DNA from: an uncultured Flavobacteriales bacterium
Lineage (GTDB): Bacteria > Bacteroidota > Bacteroidia > Flavobacteriales_D > SKUL01
Assembly: GCA_937911795.1 (NCBI GenBank)
Contig: CALDPJ010000147.1
Location: forward strand, 1-5,791
Reading direction: 5' to 3'
Length of the DNA: 5,791 bases
Within the stretch, counting starts at the first letter, position 1. The number at the start of each line of letters is the position of its first letter. Below are positions 1-5,791 of this stretch, piece by piece. The position numbers and the translations under genes were made by a program. The notes under the pieces were generated by a model that saw only the letters and a list, made by a program, of their open reading frames with translations, was not told the DNA's origin and made no database searches.

Positions 1-1153
1 GCCGGCCAAGAATCACCTGAGGCATATTCAGGGCTTTACCTACCCGCCGCACTTCGTCCTTGAACAACGAGCGCAACGGTTCCACCACTTTCAGTTTCAT
101 AAAATCTGGCAAACCGCCCACATTGTGATGGCTTTTAATAGTAGCCGATGGTCCGTTGACCGAAACCGACTCAATTACATCCGGATAAATCGTTCCCTGA
201 CCGAGCCATTTCACCTCTTCAATCAGGTGTGCTTCTTCGTCAAATACGTCAATAAACACCCGACCGATGGCCTTGCGTTTCTCTTCCGGATCGGTAAGTC
301 CTGCCAGTGCTTTATAAAACTGATCGCTGGCATCAACACCTTTTACATTCAGTCCCATTCCTTTGTAACCATCCAGAACGGTTTCGAATTCATTCTTCCG
401 CAAAAGACCATTGTTGACAAAAATGCAGTACAGGTTTTTGCCGATGGCTTCGTGCAGCAATAAGGCCGCTACCGAAGAATCAACGCCTCCGCTAAGGCCC
501 AATACAACTTTGTCATTTCCCAGTTGTTCCCGGAGTCCTTTAATTGTTGTTTCTGCAAAGGCATCGGGAGTCCAGTCCTGTGCACAACCGCAGATGTTCA
601 CAACAAAATTGCGCAGTAGCTCCATTCCATCGGATGAATGATAGACTTCGGGATGAAACTGAATGCCATAGGTTTCTTCGCCTTTGATGTGATATCCGGC
701 CACCTTTACATCCGGTGTACTGGCGACTATTTCAAAATCGGGAGGCAATTCAGAAATGGTATCTCCGTGCGACATCCACACCTGTGAGAAATTGCTCACC
801 CCTTTCATCAGGGCGTGTTCCTTATCAACAAATGAAAGATTGGCCCGGCCATACTCGCGGATTTCTGAAGGACGAACCATGCCGCCATCGTTGTGAACAA
901 GCAATTGCGCTCCGTAGCACACGCCGAGCAACGGAAACTTTTTGCGGAATTTATCCGGATCCGGTTTTGGAGCATTGCCATCGTGTACTGAATGCGGGCT
1001 GCCGGAGAATATTACTCCGCGTACATTATCGAGGTTTTCGGGAACATGATGATAGGGATGAATTTCGCAGTAAACATTCAACTCGCGTATCCGCCGTGCT
1101 ATCAACTGGGTATATTGCGATCCGAAGTCGAGGATCAGAATTGTTTCTGGCAT
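1..1153 (-). CDS. guaA: GMP synthase (glutamine-hydrolysing), 3' end cut off by window edge
   Basis: Converts XMP to GMP using ATP and glutamine, the last step of guanine nucleotide synthesis, in the cytosol. I translated the minus strand from the ATG at 1153-1151: 384 codons stay open to the left edge. The N-terminus reads MPETILILDFGSQYTQLIAR, typical of the class I glutamine amidotransferase domain. The nucleophile is Cys79 in GVCYGAQ, and the other triad residues are His167 and Glu169 in QFHPE. The ATP-pyrophosphatase domain starts near residue 200, with the P-loop SGGVDSS at 221-227. The visible part ends at VILGR (380-384), just before the C-terminal dimerization domain; the family is usually a little over 500 residues, so about a quarter is missing. 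Start choice: an in-frame ATG at 1201-1199 would add 16 codons, but the extension does not look like GuaA and a promoter element at 1158-1165 would lie inside it. Transcribed divergently from the downstream signalling gene. Identification is firm. Confidence 0.97.
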   Translation of the reverse strand, partial: MPETILILDFGSQYTQLIARRIRELNVYCEIHPYHHVPENLDNVRGVIFSGSPHSVHDGNAPKPDPDKFRKKFPLLGVCYGAQLLVHNDGGMVRPSEIREYGRANLSFVDKEHALMKGVSNFSQVWMSHGDTISELPPDFEIVASTPDVKVAGYHIKGEETYGIQFHPEVYHSSDGMELLRNFVVNICGCAQDWTPDAFAETTIKGLREQLGNDKVVLGLSGGVDSSVAALLLHEAIGKNLYCIFVNNGLLRKNEFETVLDGYKGMGLNVKGVDASDQFYKALAGLTDPEEKRKAIGRVFIDVFDEEAHLIEEVKWLGQGTIYPDVIESVSVNGPSATIKSHHNVGGLPDFMKLKVVEPLRSLFKDEVRRVGKALNMPQVILGR

Positions 1154-1157
1154 GGCG

Positions 1158-1165
1158 CAAAGATA
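1158..1165 (-). promoter_or_regulatory. Bacteroidota-type -7 element of guaA
   Basis: On the minus strand these bases read TATCTTTG, a perfect match to the TAnnTTTG -7 consensus of the Bacteroidota primary sigma factor. Only four bases (CGCC) separate it from the guaA ATG. Transcription normally starts a few bases after this element, so the mRNA would begin at or within a few bases of the start codon, implying a leaderless or nearly leaderless message. I see no good TTTG -33 element at the usual distance (about 19 bases further upstream). The motif match is direct; the leaderless reading is inference. Confidence 0.6.
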
Positions 1166-1366
1166 GCAGCAAAAGTTTTTGAAACCCCACGTCGAGACCA
1201 TCTTTTGAACAGCCTGTGTTGAGGAAAACGAATCAATTTCCGGGCCCGCAGGCGTTGTATTCCAATTTGCGTTCTCAACAGTAGAGATATCCATTCGCCA
1301 AAGGAGAATTTAGCCACCTCAGCTTTGCGGATTTCTCTCTCTGCGGAAACTATAGTATAAAGAGTG

Positions 1367-1396
1367 TTTGTTCAACAGTATACCATAATTCATTTA
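1367..1396 (+). promoter_or_regulatory. Weak promoter candidate for the CheB/CheR kinase gene
   Basis: TTTG at 1367-1370 matches the Bacteroidota -33 element. After 18 bases comes TTCATTTA (1389-1396), which matches four of the six fixed positions of TAnnTTTG. If used, it would give a leader of roughly 150 bases containing the direct repeat at 1411-1430 and the hairpin at 1440-1458. An alternative is TATTTTG at 1504-1510, one base short of the consensus, which would give a leader of about 35-40 bases. Neither is convincing, and the choice needs a mapped transcript start. Confidence 0.2.
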
Positions 1397-1410
1397 ACCC
1401 ACTTGACGCT

Positions 1411-1430
1411 AAAACCTAAAAAAACCTAAA
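1411..1430. repeat. Perfect 10-bp tandem direct repeat upstream of the kinase gene
   Basis: The decamer AAAACCTAAA occurs twice with no gap. A 10-bp period is one helical turn, so both copies present the same face of the DNA, as expected for a protein that binds as a head-to-tail dimer; OmpR-family response regulators bind such direct repeats. It lies about 120 bases before the start codon at 1552. The repeat is seen directly. A role as an operator is inference, because an A-rich stretch can produce short repeats by chance. Confidence 0.45.
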
Positions 1431-1439
1431 GTTTCCTTA

Positions 1440-1458
1440 CAATAATGCCGGATTATTG
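1440..1458. repeat. Perfect inverted repeat (7-bp arms) upstream of the kinase gene
   Basis: CAATAAT at 1440-1446 and its exact reverse complement ATTATTG at 1452-1458 flank a 5-base centre, GCCGG. It begins 10 bases after the tandem direct repeat. No T-tract follows on the plus strand, so it is not a typical intrinsic terminator for that direction. It could be an operator for a dimeric regulator or a weak hairpin in the leader of the kinase mRNA. The arms are AT-rich and fold weakly. Confidence 0.45.
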
Positions 1459-1551
1459 CATGAAAATCATATATTTAAAAAATGGCTATGTGGAGGGAAA
1501 TGATATTTTGAATCCGCAAGGGAAACTTAGAAACTGGTCAATACAGAGATT

Positions 1552-4500
1552 ATGAAAAAGCCATCAAGGTCTGCCGGAGAGGATAGCAGTGAACAAGAAG
1601 ATCTGTACATACTGGCAATCGGTGCTTCGGCAGGAGGCATGGAAGCTATCCATCTGCTTTTCGACCATACTCCACAGGACGGGGTAGCCTATGTGATTAT
1701 TCAACATCTCTCTCCCCATCATAAAAGTTTTATGGCAGAACTGCTCGCCAAACACAGCAAACTGCAAATTTCTGAGGCTGAAGAAAACATGTACATCGAA
1801 CCCAACCAGGTGTACCTGATGCCCAAAGGGATGAACATGACTGTTAAAAACAGAAAACTACACTTAACCCAAATCCGCCCCAATCAACCCAACACGGCCA
1901 TTGATATTTTTCTCAATTCCCTGGCCGAAGATCAACGCGATAAAAGTATTGCTGTGATTTTGTCGGGCACAGGCACAGATGGCACCAAAGGTATAGCAGC
2001 GATTAAGCAACATGGCGGAATGGTGATTGTACAGGATCCGGAAAGCGCAAAATTTGACGGAATGCCGAACAGTGCAATCGCATCCGGCAATGTCGATTCC
2101 ATCCTTTCTCCCGAGAAAATTCCGGATGAGATTGCCGCCTACATGCAGCGGGATATATTAGAGAACAGTTTTAAACAGAATTCAGAAGCAGATGAATCAA
2201 CGCTGCTGGAAATTCTTAATTTGATTCAGAAACACACTCCTCTGGACTTTACGGACTATACGCGTCCAACTATTATCCGAAGAATAGTGATCAGGATGAC
2301 GCACAATAAACTAAATTCCCTGGAGGAGTATGTGCAATTCCTCAAGGCAAATCCCGAAGAAACAAATATCCTTGCCAAAGAATTTCTCATCAGCGTCACA
2401 GAATTTTTCAGAGACCCGGAGGCTTTTGAACTGATAAAAGAAAAAGTCCTTCCGGAAATTGTTGAAAACAAACTATTGGTAGATACTTTAAAAGTTTGGG
2501 TAGTTGGTTGCGCTACCGGTGAAGAGGCATATTCACTGGCCATCCTCATTACGGAATATCTTACCGAACGCAAAAAGAACCTTGAAGTCAAAATTTTTGC
2601 CAGCGACATTGATAAAGCTGCACTCGCTCATGCAGCGAAAGGAGTGTATGCTGAACGAACGTTGAAGAATGTTTCTGAAGAACGTCTCAACAAGTATTTT
2701 GTGAAAAAGGATAACAACTACAAAGTCCGGGATAACGTGCGTAAGATGATCATTTTCGCCGACCACAACATTGTAAAACAGCCGCCTTATGGTAAAATTG
2801 ACCTCATTAGTTGTCGGAATGTTTTGATCTATTTCAACCCGATTTTACAAAAGAAAATACTGACATCGCTTCACTTCTGCCTTAATCCGGACGGGTATAT
2901 GTTTTTGGGGCCCAGTGAAAGTCTGGGCGAATTGAAAAGCTCATTTGCGGAAATTGATAAGAAATGGAGGATTTTTAAAAGCACACAGGCCGTTCGTAAT
3001 ATGGCGAATACGACTTACACTACGCCTGGTTATGACCAGAAATGGATGGATTCTTTTTCCGGCAAAACGCCCGTTAAACTTATCATTAAAAACAACCATG
3101 CAGAATTTATAAAAACCACACTTCTCGAAGAGTCGGGATACAAAGCAGGCGTGTGCATTGATGGAGAATTTAAAATCGTCGATTCATTCGGCGATATTGA
3201 ACAATACCTGCTGCCTAAAATGTTTACTTTCGACCTGCTGGAAATGTTGCCTGATGAGTTGGCAATTGCCACCTCTACCACTCTGTACAAAGCGCTCAAA
3301 GAGAACAAAAGGACATCCATTAAGGATGTAAAATTCCGGAGAAATGAGTCCGTTCATTCGGTAAACGTCTTCGTTAAACCTTTCACATCGGAAGATCCGT
3401 CCAGTCAAAAGTTGATGCTGATACTCTTTAATGAGACGGAATCGAAAAAAATCACGGAAAATGAAACTGAAATTTTTGACCGGGAGACACATACCCAGCG
3501 GTATTTGAAGGAGATGGAAGCCGAACTTGCAGAAACCAAACAAAAGCTGAGTGATTCGTTTGAAGCGCTGGACATGTCTAATGACAATATATCCTCCTAT
3601 AACGAAGAACTAATTTCGAGCAATGAAGAATTGCAAAGTACTAATGAAGAGTTGCAATCCGTAAACGAAGAATTGCAAACCGTCAACAACGAATATCAAC
3701 TCAAAATAAAAGAGTTGGCAGAATTAAACGACGATCTGAGCAATTATTTCAAAGGAACTACCAACGGTCAGATTTATGTAGACAATAAACATATTATCAG
3801 AAAATTCACACCATCTGCCGTCAAGCAGGTGAATCTGAAAGAAAGTGATACGGGGCGTCCATTGAGCGACATATCCACCAACATCCGATTCGAAACGCTT
3901 ATCAACGACATAGATGAGGTGATATTGACCACAATACCCAGAGAAAAAGAAATACAAACGACCGACGGAAAGTGGTATCAGATGATGATTATACCTTATA
4001 TAAAACAGAACAACGAAAAAGACGGTGCGGTCATTACGTTCAATGATATTACGGAGCTAAAATCCATACAATCAAAACTCACTAAGATCAATGCCGATCA
4101 CGGTCCCTTTATTTATTCGGCCGGCCACGATTTAAAGGGTCCGTTGGCAAAAATTTCTGCACTTATTTCTTATATGCAGGAAGCTCAGGATTCGGGAAAT
4201 CCGGAATCCAAGAAGATCATGAATATGGTGCATTCCTCAGTAGACAAATTGATGGAAACCATCAACGAGCTCTCGGACATTACCAATATAGAAAAGGAAA
4301 TAGAGGTTCCGTCTGCAGTCAATATTCCCAAACTTTTGGAAGATATTGAAACTGGAATTGCCGATACGCTGAAAAATTCTAAAACCCACATTCATCACGA
4401 TTTAAAAATCAAGGAAATCTCTTTTTCCAGAAAGAATCTACGCAGTATTGTATTGAACCTTATCGGAAATGCCATCAAGTACAAATCCCCGGATCGTGAT

Positions 4501-4782
4501 CCCGAAATCACCATCAAGACAGAACCAGTTTCAGATTCCGTAATTCTGTCTGTTCAGGACAATGGACTGGGAATGGAAAATGAAAAAATGATGGATATTT
4601 TTGCGAAGTTCACTCGCAAGCACAATCATGTTGAAGGCAAAGGGATCGGGTTATTTCTGGTGAAAAAGATGATGGACAACGCAGGTGGAGAAATTGAAGT
4701 CGAAAGCGAATTGGGTAAAGGTTCAACGTTTAAACTTTATTTTAAAGTTCCAGCTCTTCTGGAAAAACAGAAGCAAGATTGA
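1552..4782 (+). CDS. CheB-CheR-PAS-PAS-histidine kinase hybrid signalling protein
   Basis: A 1076-residue cytosolic protein with no signal peptide or membrane segment. CheB methylesterase domain, about 18-195: catalytic Ser26 (GASAGG), His52 (QHLSP) and Asp143 (SGTGTDG); the usual CheB receiver domain is absent. CheR methyltransferase, about 215-476: R243-R244 in the helical N-domain, EFFRD at 284-288, SAM-binding GCATGEEAYS at 319-328, SCRNVLIYF at 420-428. A divergent PAS-like domain, about 510-628. A coiled coil, about 640-731, with five NEEL-type heptads at 684-716. A second PAS domain, about 732-838 (GRPLSDI at 768-774, FNDITELK at 830-837). Histidine kinase: phospho-acceptor His859 in GHDLKGPL, N-box Asn969/Asn973, G1 DNGLGM (1003-1008), F-box near 1017-1020, G2 GKGIGL (1029-1034), G3 GKGSTF (1055-1060). 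All catalytic motifs look intact. The start is the first ATG after an in-frame TAG at 1528-1530; AGAG lies a few bases upstream. Family knowledge: CheB demethylates or deamidates, and CheR methylates, receptor glutamates. The substrate and phosphate acceptor here are unknown, and no chemotaxis genes adjoin it. Confidence 0.95.
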   Translation: MKKPSRSAGEDSSEQEDLYILAIGASAGGMEAIHLLFDHTPQDGVAYVIIQHLSPHHKSFMAELLAKHSKLQISEAEENMYIEPNQVYLMPKGMNMTVKNRKLHLTQIRPNQPNTAIDIFLNSLAEDQRDKSIAVILSGTGTDGTKGIAAIKQHGGMVIVQDPESAKFDGMPNSAIASGNVDSILSPEKIPDEIAAYMQRDILENSFKQNSEADESTLLEILNLIQKHTPLDFTDYTRPTIIRRIVIRMTHNKLNSLEEYVQFLKANPEETNILAKEFLISVTEFFRDPEAFELIKEKVLPEIVENKLLVDTLKVWVVGCATGEEAYSLAILITEYLTERKKNLEVKIFASDIDKAALAHAAKGVYAERTLKNVSEERLNKYFVKKDNNYKVRDNVRKMIIFADHNIVKQPPYGKIDLISCRNVLIYFNPILQKKILTSLHFCLNPDGYMFLGPSESLGELKSSFAEIDKKWRIFKSTQAVRNMANTTYTTPGYDQKWMDSFSGKTPVKLIIKNNHAEFIKTTLLEESGYKAGVCIDGEFKIVDSFGDIEQYLLPKMFTFDLLEMLPDELAIATSTTLYKALKENKRTSIKDVKFRRNESVHSVNVFVKPFTSEDPSSQKLMLILFNETESKKITENETEIFDRETHTQRYLKEMEAELAETKQKLSDSFEALDMSNDNISSYNEELISSNEELQSTNEELQSVNEELQTVNNEYQLKIKELAELNDDLSNYFKGTTNGQIYVDNKHIIRKFTPSAVKQVNLKESDTGRPLSDISTNIRFETLINDIDEVILTTIPREKEIQTTDGKWYQMMIIPYIKQNNEKDGAVITFNDITELKSIQSKLTKINADHGPFIYSAGHDLKGPLAKISALISYMQEAQDSGNPESKKIMNMVHSSVDKLMETINELSDITNIEKEIEVPSAVNIPKLLEDIETGIADTLKNSKTHIHHDLKIKEISFSRKNLRSIVLNLIGNAIKYKSPDRDPEITIKTEPVSDSVILSVQDNGLGMENEKMMDIFAKFTRKHNHVEGKGIGLFLVKKMMDNAGGEIEVESELGKGSTFKLYFKVPALLEKQKQD
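3601..3699 (+). repeat. In-gene 21-bp tandem repeat encoding NEELQS heptads
   Basis: Within the CheB/CheR kinase gene, five consecutive units of 21 bases encode seven-residue repeats of the form N-E-E-L-x-S/T-x (residues 684-716, the last unit diverged to N-N-E-Y-Q). Units 2 to 4 are the most alike at DNA level, differing mostly at third codon positions. The seven-residue period with Leu at a fixed position fits a coiled coil joining the two PAS domains. This segment is a hallmark of CheB/CheR-PAS fusion proteins. Confidence 0.85.
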
Positions 4783-4834
4783 GTATGGCAAAAATGCTCC
4801 AAAGAATGTCCTCACCGTCATAGATTACCTCCAT

Positions 4835-4857
4835 TTAACATTCCTGTTAAGAATGTT
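4835..4857. repeat. Two overlapping, mutually exclusive inverted repeats
   Basis: TTAACA (4835-4840) pairs with TGTTAA (4845-4850) around a 4-base loop. AACATTC (4837-4843) pairs exactly with GAATGTT (4851-4857) around a 7-base loop. The arms share bases, so only one structure can form at a time. They lie just after the kinase stop codon and about 60 bases before the next start codon. They are AT-rich and not followed by a T-tract, so they are not a standard terminator. An operator or mRNA 3'-end structure is possible. Confidence 0.4.
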
Positions 4858-4865
4858 TCCATAAC

Positions 4866-4885
4866 GCGGAACCCGCTGATTTTTT
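4866..4885 (+). terminator. Weak intrinsic terminator candidate after the kinase gene
   Basis: GCGG (4866-4869) pairs with CCGC (4873-4876) around a 3-base AAC loop, followed by TGA and then a run of six T residues (4880-4885). The stem is only 4 bp, shorter than most efficient terminators, and the T-run overlaps the promoter region of the next gene. It would end the kinase transcript about 100 bases after its stop codon. Confidence 0.25.
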
Positions 4886-4887
4886 GG

Positions 4888-4895
4888 TACTTTTG
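4888..4895 (+). promoter_or_regulatory. Bacteroidota-type -7 element of the secreted protein gene
   Basis: TACTTTTG matches TAnnTTTG perfectly and sits 20 bases before the ATG at 4916, predicting a short leader of about 12-16 bases. The leader contains GAACAGAAGAATT, which is purine-rich but has no strong Shine-Dalgarno core. No clear TTTG -33 box is present at the standard distance; the nearest partial match, TTTC at 4856-4859, is too far away (28-base gap). Confidence 0.55.
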
Positions 4896-4915
4896 TAGGA
4901 CCGAACAGAAGAATT

Positions 4916-5791
4916 ATGATCCTCAGGTGGATAATATCCGCATTCGTTTCAGGCCTGCTTGTACAGGCCACTGCCCAAACGGTTTTTGACCCCGGGGATG
5001 TGGTTATTTTAGGGGTCAATGCTAATAACTCAGATTGTGGAGGATCGACAAGCGGTGAAGATGTCATCAGTTTTGTATGTTTTAAAGATCTTACTCCCGG
5101 AACAACACTCGACTTTACGGATAATGGCTGGGAGCGCGCCAATGCGGGTTTCTGGGGAACAACGGAAGGAGTCATTCGGATAACCCGCACCGGAACAACC
5201 ATCCCCGCCGGAACGGTTATAACCATACGAATCAATAATAATTCCATGACCGGTCTTTCGCCCGATGCGATGTGGAATTCAGCTCACTTAAGTGGCGGAG
5301 CCTACAATTTGAATCTAAACAACTCCGGCGACCAGATTTTCATTATGCAAGGAGGGAGTTGGACAACAGGTGGAAGTCCTCATTTCGGCACATACAGCGG
5401 CAATGTATTGTTTAGTTTCTCCACTACAGGATGGTCAACTTTCACAGGCACGCCCTTATCACCCGAAGAATCAGCTATATATCCAGGAATGATTTGCCTC
5501 AGTTTGGCGCCAACCATTACCAGTGATTTTAATAAATATACAGGTGACCTAACCCCTACAACCCAGCGGATTTGGCTCGGTCGCGTCAGCGAAACCACCA
5601 ACTGGTCTTCTTTCGGTAATTGTGCTGCGTACAATGCCGGGCTTCCGCTTTACCAGACCGGATTCTCCATTGGCATTCTGCCTGGTGGCTTTGAAGAAGG
5701 ATACTGGCTGGGAATTGATAGCAACGAGTGGTTTGATTGCGAAAACTGGGAAAACCTGCGTGTTCCGGAAGAGGACACAGATGTACTGTTG
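4916..5791 (+). CDS. Secreted/surface protein of unknown function, 3' end beyond the window
   Basis: The frame is open from the ATG at 4916 to the right edge (292 codons, no stop). The N-terminus is a Sec signal peptide: Arg4, a hydrophobic stretch at 5-16, and a probable cleavage site after ATA at 18-20, before Gln21-Thr22. The mature part, about 22-255, is rich in Gly, Thr, Ser, Asn and aromatic residues, as expected of an extracellular beta-sandwich, and includes LDFTDNGW at 65-72 and GTVITIRINNN at 99-109. It resembles the unnamed N-terminal domains of large Bacteroidota surface proteins that share an FTDN-x-W motif. At 263-292 a second module starts (YWLGIDSNEW, then ENW at 278-280 region and VP..DTDV), the pattern that often opens repeated adhesin-like modules in these proteins. 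A type IX secretion C-terminal domain would be expected beyond the edge but cannot be seen. No catalytic motif is recognised. It has its own promoter-like element and lies 133 bases after the kinase gene. Confidence 0.85.
   Translation, partial: MILRWIISAFVSGLLVQATAQTVFDPGDVVILGVNANNSDCGGSTSGEDVISFVCFKDLTPGTTLDFTDNGWERANAGFWGTTEGVIRITRTGTTIPAGTVITIRINNNSMTGLSPDAMWNSAHLSGGAYNLNLNNSGDQIFIMQGGSWTTGGSPHFGTYSGNVLFSFSTTGWSTFTGTPLSPEESAIYPGMICLSLAPTITSDFNKYTGDLTPTTQRIWLGRVSETTNWSSFGNCAAYNAGLPLYQTGFSIGILPGGFEEGYWLGIDSNEWFDCENWENLRVPEEDTDVLL

Larger units (their letters stand above)
1154..1551. other. Divergent intergenic region between guaA and the CheB/CheR kinase gene
   Basis: About 400 bases with no gene I can support. 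Small open frames here, such as a 60-codon minus-strand frame at 1317-1135, show no recognisable protein features and overlap the start of guaA in another frame. The region should hold the promoters of both flanking genes. The guaA side has a clear -7 element. The plus-strand side has an AT-rich stretch (about 1340-1510) with a 10-bp tandem direct repeat, a perfect inverted repeat and only weak promoter candidates. No tRNA, riboswitch or transposon remnant is evident to me. Confidence 0.6.
4783..4915. other. Short intergenic region after the kinase gene
   Basis: These 133 bases lie between the kinase stop codon and the start of the secreted protein gene, both on the plus strand. They hold two overlapping inverted repeats (4835-4857), a short GC hairpin followed by six T residues (4866-4885) and a TAnnTTTG promoter element (4888-4895). 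Together these suggest the two genes are separate transcription units. I see no small gene here. Confidence 0.6.

Noticed and set aside
125..1222. Plus-strand open frames (125-463, 411-641, 715-1182, 992-1222)
   Set aside because: They lie antisense to guaA, whose minus-strand translation is unmistakable through this whole stretch. None shows a recognisable domain.
1135..1317. 60-codon minus-strand frame upstream of guaA
   Set aside because: It overlaps the guaA start in another frame, spans the guaA promoter element, has a basic low-information composition and no recognisable features.
1403..1432. Sigma70-like promoter: TTGACG then TAAAGT with an 18-base gap
   Set aside because: It resembles the E. 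coli consensus (TAAAGT matches four of six), but the Bacteroidota primary sigma factor uses different elements, so the match is probably not meaningful.
1564..4391. Minus-strand frames inside the kinase gene, up to 119 codons
   Set aside because: They are antisense shadows of a continuous, motif-complete 1076-codon gene. Their products are Ser/Phe-rich, as expected from reverse reading of that sequence.
4825..5634. Minus-strand frames of 140 and 84 codons
   Set aside because: They oppose the secreted protein gene, which has a signal peptide, an upstream promoter element and a continuous frame to the edge. The antisense products have no recognisable features.
1..5791. CRISPR array, transposon, tRNA/rRNA or prophage signs
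   Set aside because: No spaced direct repeats, transposase-like protein, terminal inverted repeats flanking a gene, or tRNA-like folds were seen. The short repeats found are single pairs only.

Overview
The window comes from a member of the Bacteroidota. Three things point there: two perfect matches to the TAnnTTTG -7 element used by the group's vegetative sigma factor, sitting just upstream of genes; start codons without clear purine-rich Shine-Dalgarno sequences; and a secreted surface protein of a style common in that phylum (Sec signal peptide, extracellular beta domain, then a W-x-G...W...NW...VP..DTDV module). A finer taxonomic placement is not supported. Base composition looks moderate (GC roughly mid-40s by eye).

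Layout: (1) 1-1153, minus strand: the first 384 codons of guaA (GMP synthase), with its C-terminal dimerization domain cut off by the left edge. (2) 1154-1551: a divergent intergenic region holding a promoter-like element almost touching the guaA start codon, an exact 10-bp tandem direct repeat and a perfect 7-bp inverted repeat. (3) 1552-4782, plus strand: one complete 1076-codon gene for a cytosolic multi-domain signalling protein, CheB methylesterase - CheR methyltransferase - PAS - coiled coil with NEELQS heptads - PAS - histidine kinase. (4) 4783-4915: a short intergenic region with overlapping, mutually exclusive inverted repeats, a weak terminator-like hairpin and a TAnnTTTG promoter element. 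(5) 4916-5791, plus strand: the first 292 codons of an exported, probably cell-surface protein that runs off the right edge.

The three genes do not form an obvious pathway. guaA is housekeeping purine metabolism, transcribed away from the other two. The CheB/CheR/kinase hybrid is an orphan: no receptor, CheA, CheW, CheY or response regulator lies next to it. The secreted protein has its own apparent promoter, so it need not be co-transcribed with the kinase, though read-through cannot be excluded. The item most worth follow-up is the hybrid kinase, whose architecture is known from sequence surveys but whose methyl-transfer substrate and phosphotransfer partner are not indicated here, together with the repeat-rich DNA immediately upstream of it.
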